A DNA stretch of 42,055 bases from Pseudomonas citrullilanati (GTDB lineage: Bacteria; Pseudomonadota; Gammaproteobacteria; Pseudomonadales; Pseudomonadaceae). Shown here one piece after another: positions 6,971 through 14,433 of this stretch. The notes below the pieces were generated by a model. The model saw only the letters and a list, made by a program, of their open reading frames with translations. It did no database searches and was not told the DNA's origin. The translations under genes and the position numbers were made by a program. The stretch is taken from positions 1 to 42,055 of the forward strand of contig NZ_JAUQOP010000042.1 in assembly GCF_030580855.1 (NCBI RefSeq), given 5' to 3'. Each line of letters begins with the position of its first letter. Positions within the stretch are counted from its first letter, which is position 1.

Positions 6971-8410
6971 ATGCTGCGCAAACTCTCACTGGCCCTTGCC
7001 GTGTCTTGTGCGTCCAATGGAATGGCCTGGGCCGCCGAAGCGCCCTTGACCACCAAAACCGATCTGGTGAGCGTGTATCAGGAAGCGGTGGACAACAACG
7101 CCGACCTGGCCGCCGCCCGTGCCCAGTATGGCGCGCAGAAAGAAGTGGTGCCCCAGGCGCGGGCCGGGCTGCTGCCCAACCTGTCCGGTGGTGCCGAAGT
7201 GGCCAACGTGCGCACCGACATCGACCAGCCGGCCGCCGTCGCCACCCGCAGCGCCCGCTCGTACCAGGCCACCCTGTCCCAGCCGCTGTTCCGTGCCGAT
7301 CGCTGGTTCCAGTTCCAGGCCGCCAAATCGGTGAACGAACAGGCGTCGCTGCAATTGTCGGCCACCGAGCAGAACATGATCCTGCAAAGCGCCGAGAGCT
7401 ATTTCAACGTGCTGCGCAGCCAGGACAACCTGGCCTCGACCAAGGCCGAGGAAGCCGCCTTCAAGCGCCAACTGGACCAGTCCAACGAACGCTTCGACGT
7501 GGGCCTGTCTGACAAGACCGATGTCTTGCAGTCCCAGGCCAGCTACGACACCGCGCGGGCCAACCGGATCCTCGCCCAGCGCCAGGTCGACGACGCCTTC
7601 GAAGCGCTGATCACCCTGACCAACCGCCAGTACAACTCGATCCAGGGCATCGTCCACACGCTGCCGATCCTGCCGCCGGCGCCGAACGACGCCAAGGCCT
7701 GGGTCGACACCGCGGCCAAGCAGAACCTCAACCTGCTGGCCAGCAACTATGCGGTCACCGCCGCCGAAGACACGTTGCGCCAGCGCAAGGCCGGCCACGC
7801 ACCGACCCTGGACGCCGTGGCGAAGTATGAAAAAGGCGACAACGATGCCTTGGGCTTCAGCAACCCGAATGCGTTTGGCCAACCGTACGGGGGTGACGTC
7901 GAGCAGCGCACCCTGGCGTTGCAGTTGAACATCCCGATCTACAGCGGCGGCTTGACCAGCTCCCAGGTGCGCGAGTCCTACTCGCAACTGACCCAGACCG
8001 AACAGCAGCGCGAAGGCCTGCGGCGGCAGGTGGTGGAAAACACCCGCAACCTGCACCGCGCGGTGAACACCGACGTGGAACAGGTCCAGGCGCGGCGCCA
8101 GTCGATCATTTCCAACCAGAGCGCGGTGGAAGCCACGGAGATCGGCTACCAGGTGGGTACGCGCAACATCGTCGACGTGCTGGACGCCCAGCGCCAGCTG
8201 TACACCTCGGTGCGCAACTACAACAACGCCCGCTACGACTACATCCTCGACAACCTGCGCCTCAAGCAGGCCGCCGGCACCTTGAGCCCGGCCGACCTGC
8301 AGGACCTGTCGCGCTACCTCAAGCCCGACTACAACCCGGACAAGGACTTCCTGCCGCCGGACCTGGCGCAGGCGGCGGCGCAGCAGTTGCGTTCACGGCC
8401 GACGCAATAA
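6971..8410 (+). CDS. tolC: TolC-family outer-membrane efflux channel
   Basis: This 479-aa precursor has a signal peptide (MLRKLSLALAVSCASNGMAWA, cut near residue 21-22). Two outer-membrane efflux protein repeats follow, at about 30-230 and 240-450. Typical TolC-class features are the repeated long amphipathic helices, the N-proximal VYQEAVDNNADLAAARAQY and the C-terminal GTRNIVDVLDAQRQLY. The trimer would form the outer-membrane exit duct for type I secretion or RND/MFS-type efflux. No inner-membrane or adaptor gene is adjacent, so it probably serves several systems, as TolC does in E. coli. It is divergent from thiC and corresponds by position to the TolC-like gene next to thiC in P. aeruginosa. 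Confidence 0.92.
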   Translation: MLRKLSLALAVSCASNGMAWAAEAPLTTKTDLVSVYQEAVDNNADLAAARAQYGAQKEVVPQARAGLLPNLSGGAEVANVRTDIDQPAAVATRSARSYQATLSQPLFRADRWFQFQAAKSVNEQASLQLSATEQNMILQSAESYFNVLRSQDNLASTKAEEAAFKRQLDQSNERFDVGLSDKTDVLQSQASYDTARANRILAQRQVDDAFEALITLTNRQYNSIQGIVHTLPILPPAPNDAKAWVDTAAKQNLNLLASNYAVTAAEDTLRQRKAGHAPTLDAVAKYEKGDNDALGFSNPNAFGQPYGGDVEQRTLALQLNIPIYSGGLTSSQVRESYSQLTQTEQQREGLRRQVVENTRNLHRAVNTDVEQVQARRQSIISNQSAVEATEIGYQVGTRNIVDVLDAQRQLYTSVRNYNNARYDYILDNLRLKQAAGTLSPADLQDLSRYLKPDYNPDKDFLPPDLAQAAAQQLRSRPTQ

Positions 8411-8439
8411 CACACCGATCCCACTGGCGACGACTAACC

Positions 8440-8566
8440 CTTGTGGCGAGGGGATTTATCCCCGCTGGGGTGCGAAGCACCCCCAATTCAAACCGCCTGA
8501 CACACCGTACAACCAGGTTTTGGGGCTGCTGCGCAGCCCAGCGGGGATAAATCCCCTCGCCACAAA
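8440..8566. repeat. REP pair of a second type between tolC and waaA
   Basis: Outer arms TTGTGGCGAGGGGATTTATC (8441-8460) and the inverse GATAAATCCCCTCGCCACAA (8546-8565) form a perfect 20-bp inverted repeat, continued inward by CCCGC/GCGGG. Two inner hairpins follow: GGGGTGCGAAGCACCCC at about 8467-8483 and GGGCTGCTGCGCAGCCC at about 8523-8539. It sits exactly between two convergent genes, where it may act as a bidirectional terminator or message-end structure. Its sequence differs from the GTGGGAGCGAGC family elsewhere in the window. Confidence 0.85.
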
Positions 8567-8603
8567 AGCATGCGCCCGCTCATAGCAGGCGATCTGCTCG
8601 CGA

Positions 8604-9878
8604 TCAGTCAATCAACCGCCCCAACCCATCCAGCAACCGCTGCAATGCGCCTTGATTGCTGCGCATCACCGCAAGCCCTGCCTCGGCCATGCGCTGGGCA
8701 TCCCGGGGCAGTTCGAACAGGCGCTGGACCGCCAGGGCCAGGCTTTCGGCATCTTCGACTTCCTGAAGCGCCCCGGCGCTGCGCAGTTGGGCGGCGATTT
8801 CGAAGAAATTGAACAGGTGCGGGCCGCTGAGGACCGGTTTCGCCAGCGCCGCCGGCTCAAGCAGGTTATGTCCACCATTGGCCACCAGGCTGCCGCCGAC
8901 AAACGCGCTGTCGGCCAACGCATAGAGAAACAGCAACTCGCCCATGGTGTCGCCGAGCAATACCGACGCCTGGCCGGTGATCGGTTGCGCGCTGGAGCGC
9001 CGGACAGTAGCGAAGCCCCGGCTTTCGCAGAGCTGGTGCACGGCGTCGAAACGCTCGGGATGGCGCGGCACCAGGATCAGCAACGCATCGGGGTAACTGT
9101 CGAGCAACCGCCGATGGGCGTCGAGTACCACCTCGTCTTCCCCTTCGTGGGTGCTGGCGGCGATCCACACCGGACGCTCCATGGCCTGCCACTGGCGCCG
9201 CAGGGCGTTGGCGTTCTCCAGCAACTGCGGGTCGATCGTCAGGTCGAACTTGATCGAGCCGGTGACCTCGACGGTCTCCGCCCGGGCGCCCAGTTGACGA
9301 AAACGCTCGGCCTCGGCTTCGGTCTGGACGGCGAACAGGCTCATCTCGGCGAGCATCGGCCGGGTGAGCCCGGGGAAGCGCGCATAGCCTCGGGCCGAGC
9401 GCTCCGACAATCGGGCGTTCGCCAGGGCCACCGGAATCCCCCGGCGGGCGCACTGGTGAATATGATTGGGCCACAACTCGGTTTCCATGATCACCGCCAG
9501 GCACGGGCGCACCCGGTCGAGGAAACGGCGGGCGGCGCACGGCAAGTCGTACGGCAGGTAGCAATGCTGGATGCGCGGCTCGTTGGCGAACAAGGCCTGG
9601 ATCCGCTCCGACCCGGTGGGGGTCATGCAGGTGACCGTGATCGGCAACTGTGGATAACGGTGCAGCAAGGCGCGGATCATCGGTGCGGCGGCGATGCTCT
9701 CGCCCACCGAGACGGCATGCACCCAGATACCGCCCGGCGCCATGGCCGGCAACCCCCGGGAAAATCGTTCACCGATGCGCCGGGCATACGCCGGCGCCTT
9801 GCGTGCCCGCAACCACAGCCGAATCGCCACCAGTGGCAGCCCCAGATAAAACAATGCGCTATAGAGAGTTCTGTTCAT
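8604..9878 (-). CDS. waaA: 3-deoxy-D-manno-octulosonic acid transferase WaaA
   Basis: This is a GT30 enzyme anchored at the inner membrane that transfers Kdo from CMP-Kdo to lipid IVA, the first step of the LPS inner core. The 424-aa protein begins MNRTLYSALFYLGLPLVAI, a single N-terminal membrane segment. It then shows the RRIGERF block, whose Glu matches the catalytic residue known for the family. Other family signatures are GGIWVHAVSVGES, ETELWPN, GSIKFD, VPRHPERF and SLVANGGHNLLEPAA. The open frame extends to 10040 but the upstream part is out-of-frame LysR sequence. The ATG at 9878 gives the family length. Confidence 0.95.
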   Translation of the reverse strand: MNRTLYSALFYLGLPLVAIRLWLRARKAPAYARRIGERFSRGLPAMAPGGIWVHAVSVGESIAAAPMIRALLHRYPQLPITVTCMTPTGSERIQALFANEPRIQHCYLPYDLPCAARRFLDRVRPCLAVIMETELWPNHIHQCARRGIPVALANARLSERSARGYARFPGLTRPMLAEMSLFAVQTEAEAERFRQLGARAETVEVTGSIKFDLTIDPQLLENANALRRQWQAMERPVWIAASTHEGEDEVVLDAHRRLLDSYPDALLILVPRHPERFDAVHQLCESRGFATVRRSSAQPITGQASVLLGDTMGELLFLYALADSAFVGGSLVANGGHNLLEPAALAKPVLSGPHLFNFFEIAAQLRSAGALQEVEDAESLALAVQRLFELPRDAQRMAEAGLAVMRSNQGALQRLLDGLGRLID

Positions 9879-9900
9879 GGCGGCGGAGTTTATCGGTTTT

Positions 9901-10791
9901 TCAACCGATCGCCTGCAACTGCACGGCAAAACGTTCCGCCAGCCAGCGAGCGGCCGGCCCCAGGGGCTCGTCGCGGCGCCAGACCAGCTCCACCACCAGG
10001 GCCGGCGGGGTCCATTCGCTGTTGAGTTCCACCATGTCACCCAGGTAAGCCGGGTATTGCACCACGTGCCGTGGCAACCAGGCCCAGCCCAGGCCGCTTC
10101 TCAGCCATTCGGCCAATACGTAGAAGCTGTCGGCGCGCCAGACTTGCGGGCTGGCTTGCTCACTGCCGGGGTAGACGCTGGACTGGGTCGCCATCAGCAA
10201 TTGCCGATGCCGGGCCATGTCCCGGCAGGATACGTAATCGTGGCTGGCCAGCGGATGCCCCCTGCCGCACACCGTGACCATCTCGACACTGCCCAGCACG
10301 CGGCGCTCCAGGGCTTCGGGAATCTGGTCGTGGTAGAACAACAAGCCGAGGTCGGCGCGACGCTCCACCAGCTTGCGCGCCACATCGCCCTGAGCGGCGC
10401 TGGCCAGTTGCACTTCAAGAGTGGGGAATCGCTCGGCCAACGCCGCCAGGCTGTCGATGACCGGTTGATAAGGCATGGCCTCGTCCTGGGCCAGGCGCAG
10501 GGAGGCTTCCTCGCCGCGCATCAGCGCCAGCGCCCGGCCGTTGAGGCGCTCGCATTGGCGCAGGACTTCCCGAGCCTCCTCCAGCAACGCCTCGCCGGCC
10601 TCGGTGAGCGTCGGTTGGCGACCGCTGCTGCGCTCGAACAGGCTCACCCCCAGGTCGGTTTCCAGCCAGGCAATCGCGCTGCTGATGGCCGACTGGGCCT
10701 TGCGTTGGTCCCGCGCCACGGAGGAGAACGAGCGCTGCTCGGCGACCGCGACGAACAGGCGCAATTGCTCCAAATTCCACTGCACAGCCAT
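9901..10791 (-). CDS. LysR-family transcriptional regulator
   Basis: A 296-aa LTTR with the N-terminal winged helix-turn-helix (LEQLRLFVAVAEQRSFSS... AISSAIAWLETDLGVSLFERSS, residues 7-57) and an effector-binding domain (about 90-290) of the periplasmic-binding-protein fold. It is divergent from an SMR exporter gene. The 101-bp gap contains a perfect palindrome of LysR-box type at 10799-10819, so it probably regulates itself and the exporter. The P. aeruginosa locus has a LysR gene in the same place. The inducer is unknown. Confidence 0.9.
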   Translation of the reverse strand: MAVQWNLEQLRLFVAVAEQRSFSSVARDQRKAQSAISSAIAWLETDLGVSLFERSSGRQPTLTEAGEALLEEAREVLRQCERLNGRALALMRGEEASLRLAQDEAMPYQPVIDSLAALAERFPTLEVQLASAAQGDVARKLVERRADLGLLFYHDQIPEALERRVLGSVEMVTVCGRGHPLASHDYVSCRDMARHRQLLMATQSSVYPGSEQASPQVWRADSFYVLAEWLRSGLGWAWLPRHVVQYPAYLGDMVELNSEWTPPALVVELVWRRDEPLGPAARWLAERFAVQLQAIG

Positions 10792-10798
10792 GGCGCAA

Positions 10799-10819
10799 CC
10801 TATCTCGAATACAGATAGG
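10799..10819. promoter_or_regulatory. Palindromic LysR-type operator
   Basis: CCTATCT and AGATAGG are perfect 7-bp arms around a 7-bp centre. The core reads ATC-N9-GAT, which fits the T-N11-A rule for LysR-type regulators. It starts 8 bp upstream of the LysR ATG and 74 bp before the exporter ATG, just upstream of the candidate exporter promoter. Confidence 0.6.
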
Positions 10820-10826
10820 TAATGAC

Positions 10827-10854
10827 TTTACCGCATCTGCCCAGGTTCTAGAAT
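10827..10854 (+). promoter_or_regulatory. Candidate promoter of the SMR gene
   Basis: TTTACC at 10827-10832, a 16-bp spacer and TAGAAT at 10849-10854 match sigma-70 boxes at 4/6 and 5/6. The start codon at 10893 lies 38 bp beyond the -10. The palindrome at 10799-10819 lies just upstream of the -35, a normal place for LysR-type activation. Confidence 0.45.
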
Positions 10855-10892
10855 GGCGCCATCGAACGACGCAACTTCACCGAGGACTGCCC

Positions 10893-11225
10893 ATGAACGC
10901 CTACTACTACCTGGCAATCGCCATCTGCGCGGAAGTGATCGCCACCGTTTCGATGAAAGCGGTGAAAGGCCTGAGCACGCCCCTGCCCTTGATCCTGGTG
11001 ATCGCCGGCTACGGCATCGCCTTCTGGATGTTGACCCTGGTGGTGCGCACGGTCCCGGTGGGCGTGGCGTATGCGGTGTGGGCCGGGATGGGCATCGTCA
11101 TGGTCAGCGTGGCGGCGCTGTTCCTCTACGGGCAGAAGCTGGACGTGCCGGCGATGCTGGGAATGGCGCTGATCGTGCTGGGGGTTGTCGTGATCCAGCT
11201 GTTTTCCAAGACCGCGGGGCACTGA
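10893..11225 (+). CDS. SMR-family multidrug exporter (EmrE-like)
   Basis: This 110-aa protein has four predicted transmembrane helices and should act as a dual-topology dimer exchanging protons for cationic compounds. The essential membrane-embedded glutamate is present at position 14 (AICAEVIATV), as are the family blocks VAYAVWAGMG in helix 3 and a helix 4 ending IVLGVVVIQLFSK. The ATG at 10893 follows GAGG at a good distance. The neighbouring divergent LysR regulator suggests controlled expression. Likely substrates are quaternary ammonium compounds or dyes, by family; guanidinium-type (SugE) export seems less likely from the sequence but is not excluded. Confidence 0.9.
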   Translation: MNAYYYLAIAICAEVIATVSMKAVKGLSTPLPLILVIAGYGIAFWMLTLVVRTVPVGVAYAVWAGMGIVMVSVAALFLYGQKLDVPAMLGMALIVLGVVVIQLFSKTAGH

Positions 11226-11253
11226 AGCGGCAGGCCGGGGCGACATCCTCTCG

Positions 11254-11295
11254 CTTGTATCTTGCAGCTTGAAGCTTGAAACTTGCGGCTTCATT
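11254..11295. repeat. Heptanucleotide tandem repeat
   Basis: Five adjacent 7-mers follow the pattern CTTGNNN (CTTGTAT, CTTGCAG, CTTGAAG, CTTGAAA, CTTGCGG), then a decayed sixth (CTTCATT). The tract fills half the 87-bp gap between the SMR gene and the FAD oxidoreductase. Degenerate repeats of this kind are, from memory, common between Pseudomonas genes. No function is known. Confidence 0.6.
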
Positions 11296-11312
11296 TCTCC
11301 CGAGGTCGCTGC

Positions 11313-12488
11313 ATGCCATCCGTTATTTCCACCGACGTTCTGATTGTCGGCGCCGGAGTCGCCGGCCTCTGGCTGAATGCGCGCCTGCGCCGGCAGGGCT
11401 TTTCGACCGTGCTGGTGGAGAGCGCCAGCCTCGGCGGCGGGCAGAGCGTCAAATCCCAGGGCATCATCCACGGCGGCGCCAAGTACGCGCTGCACGGTGC
11501 CCTGACCGGCGCCTCGGAAGCCATCGCCGACATGCCACGGCGCTGGCGCGAAGCCCTCAAGGGCGAAGGCGAGCTGGACCTGTCCGGCGTGCGCATGCTA
11601 TCGGACGCCCATTACCTCTGGTCCCCCGGCACCCTCGCCGGCAACCTCACCAGCTTCTTCGCCAGCAAGGCCGTGCGCGGGCGGGTCGACCAGGTCAAGG
11701 GTGAGCAGTTGCCGCCCGCCCTGCAAGACAAGCGCTTCAAGGGCAAGGTCTATCGCCTGGCCGAACTGGTGGTGGACGTTCCCAGCCTGATCGCGCGCCT
11801 GGCAGAACTGGCCGGCGACGGCTTGCTGGCCGGGCAGCACATCGAACCGCTGCGTGAAGGGGGCGAACTGGTGGGCCTGAAGGTGGACGAGCGCGAGATC
11901 CGCGCCCAGCGCATTGTCCTCAGCGCTGGCGGCGGCACTGCCGACCTGCTCCGCACCCTGGGCTTGGACCAGCCGGCCATGCAGCGCCGGCCGTTGCACA
12001 TGGTCCTGGTCAAGGGGCCAAGCCTCAAGCCGCTCTACGCCCACTGCCTGGGCGGTGGACCGAAGCCGCGCGTCACCGTGACCACCCACCCGGCCGCCGA
12101 CGGCCAATGGGTCTGGTACCTGGGGGGCGACCTCGCCGAAGGCGACGGCGTGGCCCGCGAGCCGGCGGCGCAAATCGCAGCCGCCCAGAAGGAGCTTGGC
12201 CAATTGCTGCCCTGGATCGATCTCGGCACCGCACGCTGGGCGACCCTGCGGGTCGATCGCGCCGAACCGTTGCAGTCGGGCCTGACCCGTCCGGACAACG
12301 CCTTCCTCGCCGAGCAGGATCGCCTGCTGGTGGGCTGGCCGACCAAACTGGCCCTGGCGCCGGACTTCGCTGACCGGGTGATCGGCGCGCTGCAACGCGA
12401 CGGCATCCAGCCGAGTCACCCGGCGCCCTTGCCGGACCTGCCGAAACCGCCCATGGGCGTCCCAGCCTGGGAGCAACTGCTGCCATGA
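11313..12488 (+). CDS. FAD-dependent oxidoreductase (DAO family)
   Basis: A 391-aa enzyme with an N-terminal Rossmann FAD motif (DVLIVGAGVAGLWLNARL, G-x-G-x2-G, at about 8-25), the D-amino-acid-oxidase/glycerol-3-phosphate-dehydrogenase fold and a second dinucleotide-contact patch, VLSAGGGTADLL, at about 205-216. The start is the ATG at 11313, with GAGG upstream. The open frame to 11283 runs into the heptamer repeat. The stop overlaps the aldo/keto reductase start by 4 nt (ATGA), so the two are translationally coupled and may act in one pathway. The substrate cannot be read from the sequence. Confidence 0.87.
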   Translation: MPSVISTDVLIVGAGVAGLWLNARLRRQGFSTVLVESASLGGGQSVKSQGIIHGGAKYALHGALTGASEAIADMPRRWREALKGEGELDLSGVRMLSDAHYLWSPGTLAGNLTSFFASKAVRGRVDQVKGEQLPPALQDKRFKGKVYRLAELVVDVPSLIARLAELAGDGLLAGQHIEPLREGGELVGLKVDEREIRAQRIVLSAGGGTADLLRTLGLDQPAMQRRPLHMVLVKGPSLKPLYAHCLGGGPKPRVTVTTHPAADGQWVWYLGGDLAEGDGVAREPAAQIAAAQKELGQLLPWIDLGTARWATLRVDRAEPLQSGLTRPDNAFLAEQDRLLVGWPTKLALAPDFADRVIGALQRDGIQPSHPAPLPDLPKPPMGVPAWEQLLP

Positions 12489-13297
12489 GCCAACCGACCC
12501 TGCACGACCTCTACCGGCCACTGGGCCATAACGGCCCACAGGTCTCGCCACTGGGCCTGGGCACGGTCAAGCTGGGCCGCGACCAGGGCGTCAAATACCC
12601 CAACGGTTTCCAGATCCCCGACGACGAGCAGGCGCGCATGTTGCTCAAGTTGGCGCGGGACCTGGGCATCAACCTGATCGACACCGCGCCGGCCTACGGC
12701 CGCAGCGAAGAACGCCTCGGCCCGCTGCTGCGCGGCCAGCGCCAGGATTGGGTGATCGTCAGCAAGGTCGGCGAGGAATTCAGCGACGGCCTATCGCGCC
12801 ACGACTTCAGCGCCGCCCATACCCGACGCTCGGTGGAACGCAGCCTCAAGCGCCTGGAAACCGACTACATCGACCTGGTGCTGGTGCACTCCGACGGCAA
12901 TGACCTGGCGATCCTCGACGACAGCGAGGTCTACCCGACCCTTTCGGCACTCAAGCGCGAAGGCAAGATCGGCGGCTTCGGCTTTTCCGGCAAAACCGTC
13001 GAAGGCGGCTTGAAAGCGCTGGAGCAAGGCGATTGCGCCATGGTCACCTACAATCTGAACGAACGTCACGAGAAGGCGGTCATTGACTACGCCGCCGCCC
13101 ACGGCAAGGCGATCCTGGTCAAGAAAGCCCTGGCCAGCGGTCACGCCTGCCTGGGCCCTGGGGTGGACCCGGTGCGGGCCAGTTTCGAACTGTTGTTTGA
13201 ACGTCCCGGGGTCGCCAGTGCTATTGTCGGCACCATCAATCCGCTGCACCTCGCCCACAACGTCGCGACCGTCGCCAGGGTCCTGCGTGAGAACTGA
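12485..13297 (+). CDS. Aldo/keto reductase
   Basis: A 270-aa NADPH-type aldo/keto reductase (TIM barrel). The catalytic tetrad is complete: Asp and Tyr in LIDTAPAYGRSEERLG (about 62-77), Lys in IVSKVGEEF (about 92-100) and His in LVLVHSDG (about 133-140). The C-terminal cofactor loop is ASAIVGTINPLHLAHN. It begins inside the stop of the FAD oxidoreductase and is followed 33 bp later by an unrecognised gene. The trio probably forms one operon. Natural substrate unknown. Confidence 0.9.
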   Translation: MSQPTLHDLYRPLGHNGPQVSPLGLGTVKLGRDQGVKYPNGFQIPDDEQARMLLKLARDLGINLIDTAPAYGRSEERLGPLLRGQRQDWVIVSKVGEEFSDGLSRHDFSAAHTRRSVERSLKRLETDYIDLVLVHSDGNDLAILDDSEVYPTLSALKREGKIGGFGFSGKTVEGGLKALEQGDCAMVTYNLNERHEKAVIDYAAAHGKAILVKKALASGHACLGPGVDPVRASFELLFERPGVASAIVGTINPLHLAHNVATVARVLREN

Positions 13298-13330
13298 CGC
13301 CGCTTGACGCGGCATGAAGAAGGAGTCGAC

Positions 13331-14296
13331 ATGCCGCGTACGCTCATCCGCAAGAACCCAAGCAACTTCAAGACCCTGCCTCTCTTCGTCGAAGCGACCC
13401 CCGAAGGCCTGGCTTACCAGAGCGTCGGCATGCCGCTGAATTTCGCCCAGACCCTGCAGCGCCGCCGCCCTGTGACCGTGGCCGACGCCGAGCGTTTTTC
13501 CCTGGAGCTGGCCAACCTCGGCGTCTCGGTGCGCCTGACCCTGCATTGGCAGAATCGCGATTACTGGGTGCTGGTGCGCCAACGCCGGCAAGACCGTGGC
13601 GATGTGGTGCTCAAGTTGATTTCCGGCTACGTCCCGGCCCATGAACTGAACCTGCCGCTGCTCACCGCCATCAGTGAGATCGCCGAGGAATGCCTGCTGG
13701 AGACCCCGGAGGGCTGGCTCGGCGGGCGCTTCAACGACACCTGGCTGCCGGCCCCCTACGCCAGCGCCCTGCACTACCGCGAGGCCCTGCCGTTCCGCCT
13801 GACGCCGCTGTCGGGCTCGGCGAGGCCGGTGCGCAATGGCAACCTGCAATTGATCGAACGGCCACGGGCCTACGTGCACCTGCCCACGGCGTCCCTGCAG
13901 TTGATCTATGACTTGCGCCTGGACGTGCCCAGGGAAGCCAAGTCCCTGAGCCTGTTCCACGTCGACGAACGCCTGGAGGGCGATCAACTGGTGGCGCGCC
14001 TGGACCGCAAGCGACCCGACCTCTACCTGATGCCGCTGCAGGACGGGCAACCGCTGCCGGAGCTGTACACCTTGAAGAAAGACCAGTTGTACCCGGCGAG
14101 CACGCGCGGGCTGTACCTGGCGGAAAGTTTCGCCAAGCAAGACGGCTGGCTGGTGCGTGACGAGCGGATTCGCTGGAAGGACTGGCTGCGCCAGCAAGGG
14201 TTGGCGCCTCCGGGCAAGGAATCGGGGCTGACCCGACTCAAGGGCAAGGCCCGGCAACTGCTGAAGAAGATCGTGCCACGCAAGGCGGCCCGTTAG
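13331..14296 (+). CDS. Uncharacterised 321-aa protein
   Basis: I do not recognise a catalytic family. The ATG at 13331 follows AAGGAG at an ideal distance, and the frame upstream (from 13304) lacks its own site. The product is soluble, has no signal peptide or membrane helix, is rich in Arg and Leu, and ends in a basic tail (LLKKIVPRKAAR). A central Glu-rich segment, LLTAISEIAEECLLETPEGWLGG in two parts at about 110-135, is superficially like a nudix-type region but lacks the REx2EE pattern. It is the third gene of the FAD oxidoreductase/AKR run, and its 3' end faces hldE across a REP pair. Some databases may attach a transporter-ATPase label; I see no Walker motifs. Confidence 0.8.
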   Translation: MPRTLIRKNPSNFKTLPLFVEATPEGLAYQSVGMPLNFAQTLQRRRPVTVADAERFSLELANLGVSVRLTLHWQNRDYWVLVRQRRQDRGDVVLKLISGYVPAHELNLPLLTAISEIAEECLLETPEGWLGGRFNDTWLPAPYASALHYREALPFRLTPLSGSARPVRNGNLQLIERPRAYVHLPTASLQLIYDLRLDVPREAKSLSLFHVDERLEGDQLVARLDRKRPDLYLMPLQDGQPLPELYTLKKDQLYPASTRGLYLAESFAKQDGWLVRDERIRWKDWLRQQGLAPPGKESGLTRLKGKARQLLKKIVPRKAAR

Positions 14297-14308
14297 CTAA
14301 CCCTAAAG

Positions 14309-14403
14309 CCCTGTGGGAGCGAGCCCGCTCGCGATAGTGGTGTGTCGGCCAGGTACAAGCTGGCTGATCCGACGCCATCGCGAGCGGGCTCGCTCCCACA
14401 GGT
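14309..14403. repeat. REP pair (REPIN) between convergent genes
   Basis: CTGTGGGAGCGAGCCCGCTC at 14311-14330 and its exact inverse GAGCGGGCTCGCTCCCACAG at 14382-14401 face each other, with the GCGAT continuation of each copy on the inner side. The pair fills most of the 137 bp between the uncharacterised gene's stop and the hldE stop, a place where it can form a stem-loop in both converging transcripts. Confidence 0.9.
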
Positions 14404-14433
14404 TCCGCCTTGCCGGATGTCGCTGGGCAAGGT

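Noticed and set aside
9901..11225. Horizontally acquired resistance cassette (LysR plus SMR)
   Set aside because: Base composition matches its neighbours, no mobile ends flank it, and the same pair occurs at this place in P. aeruginosa.
14309..14403. CRISPR-like repeats
   Set aside because: The paired palindromes are REP elements in inverted orientation, not direct repeats with regular spacers; no cas genes are present.
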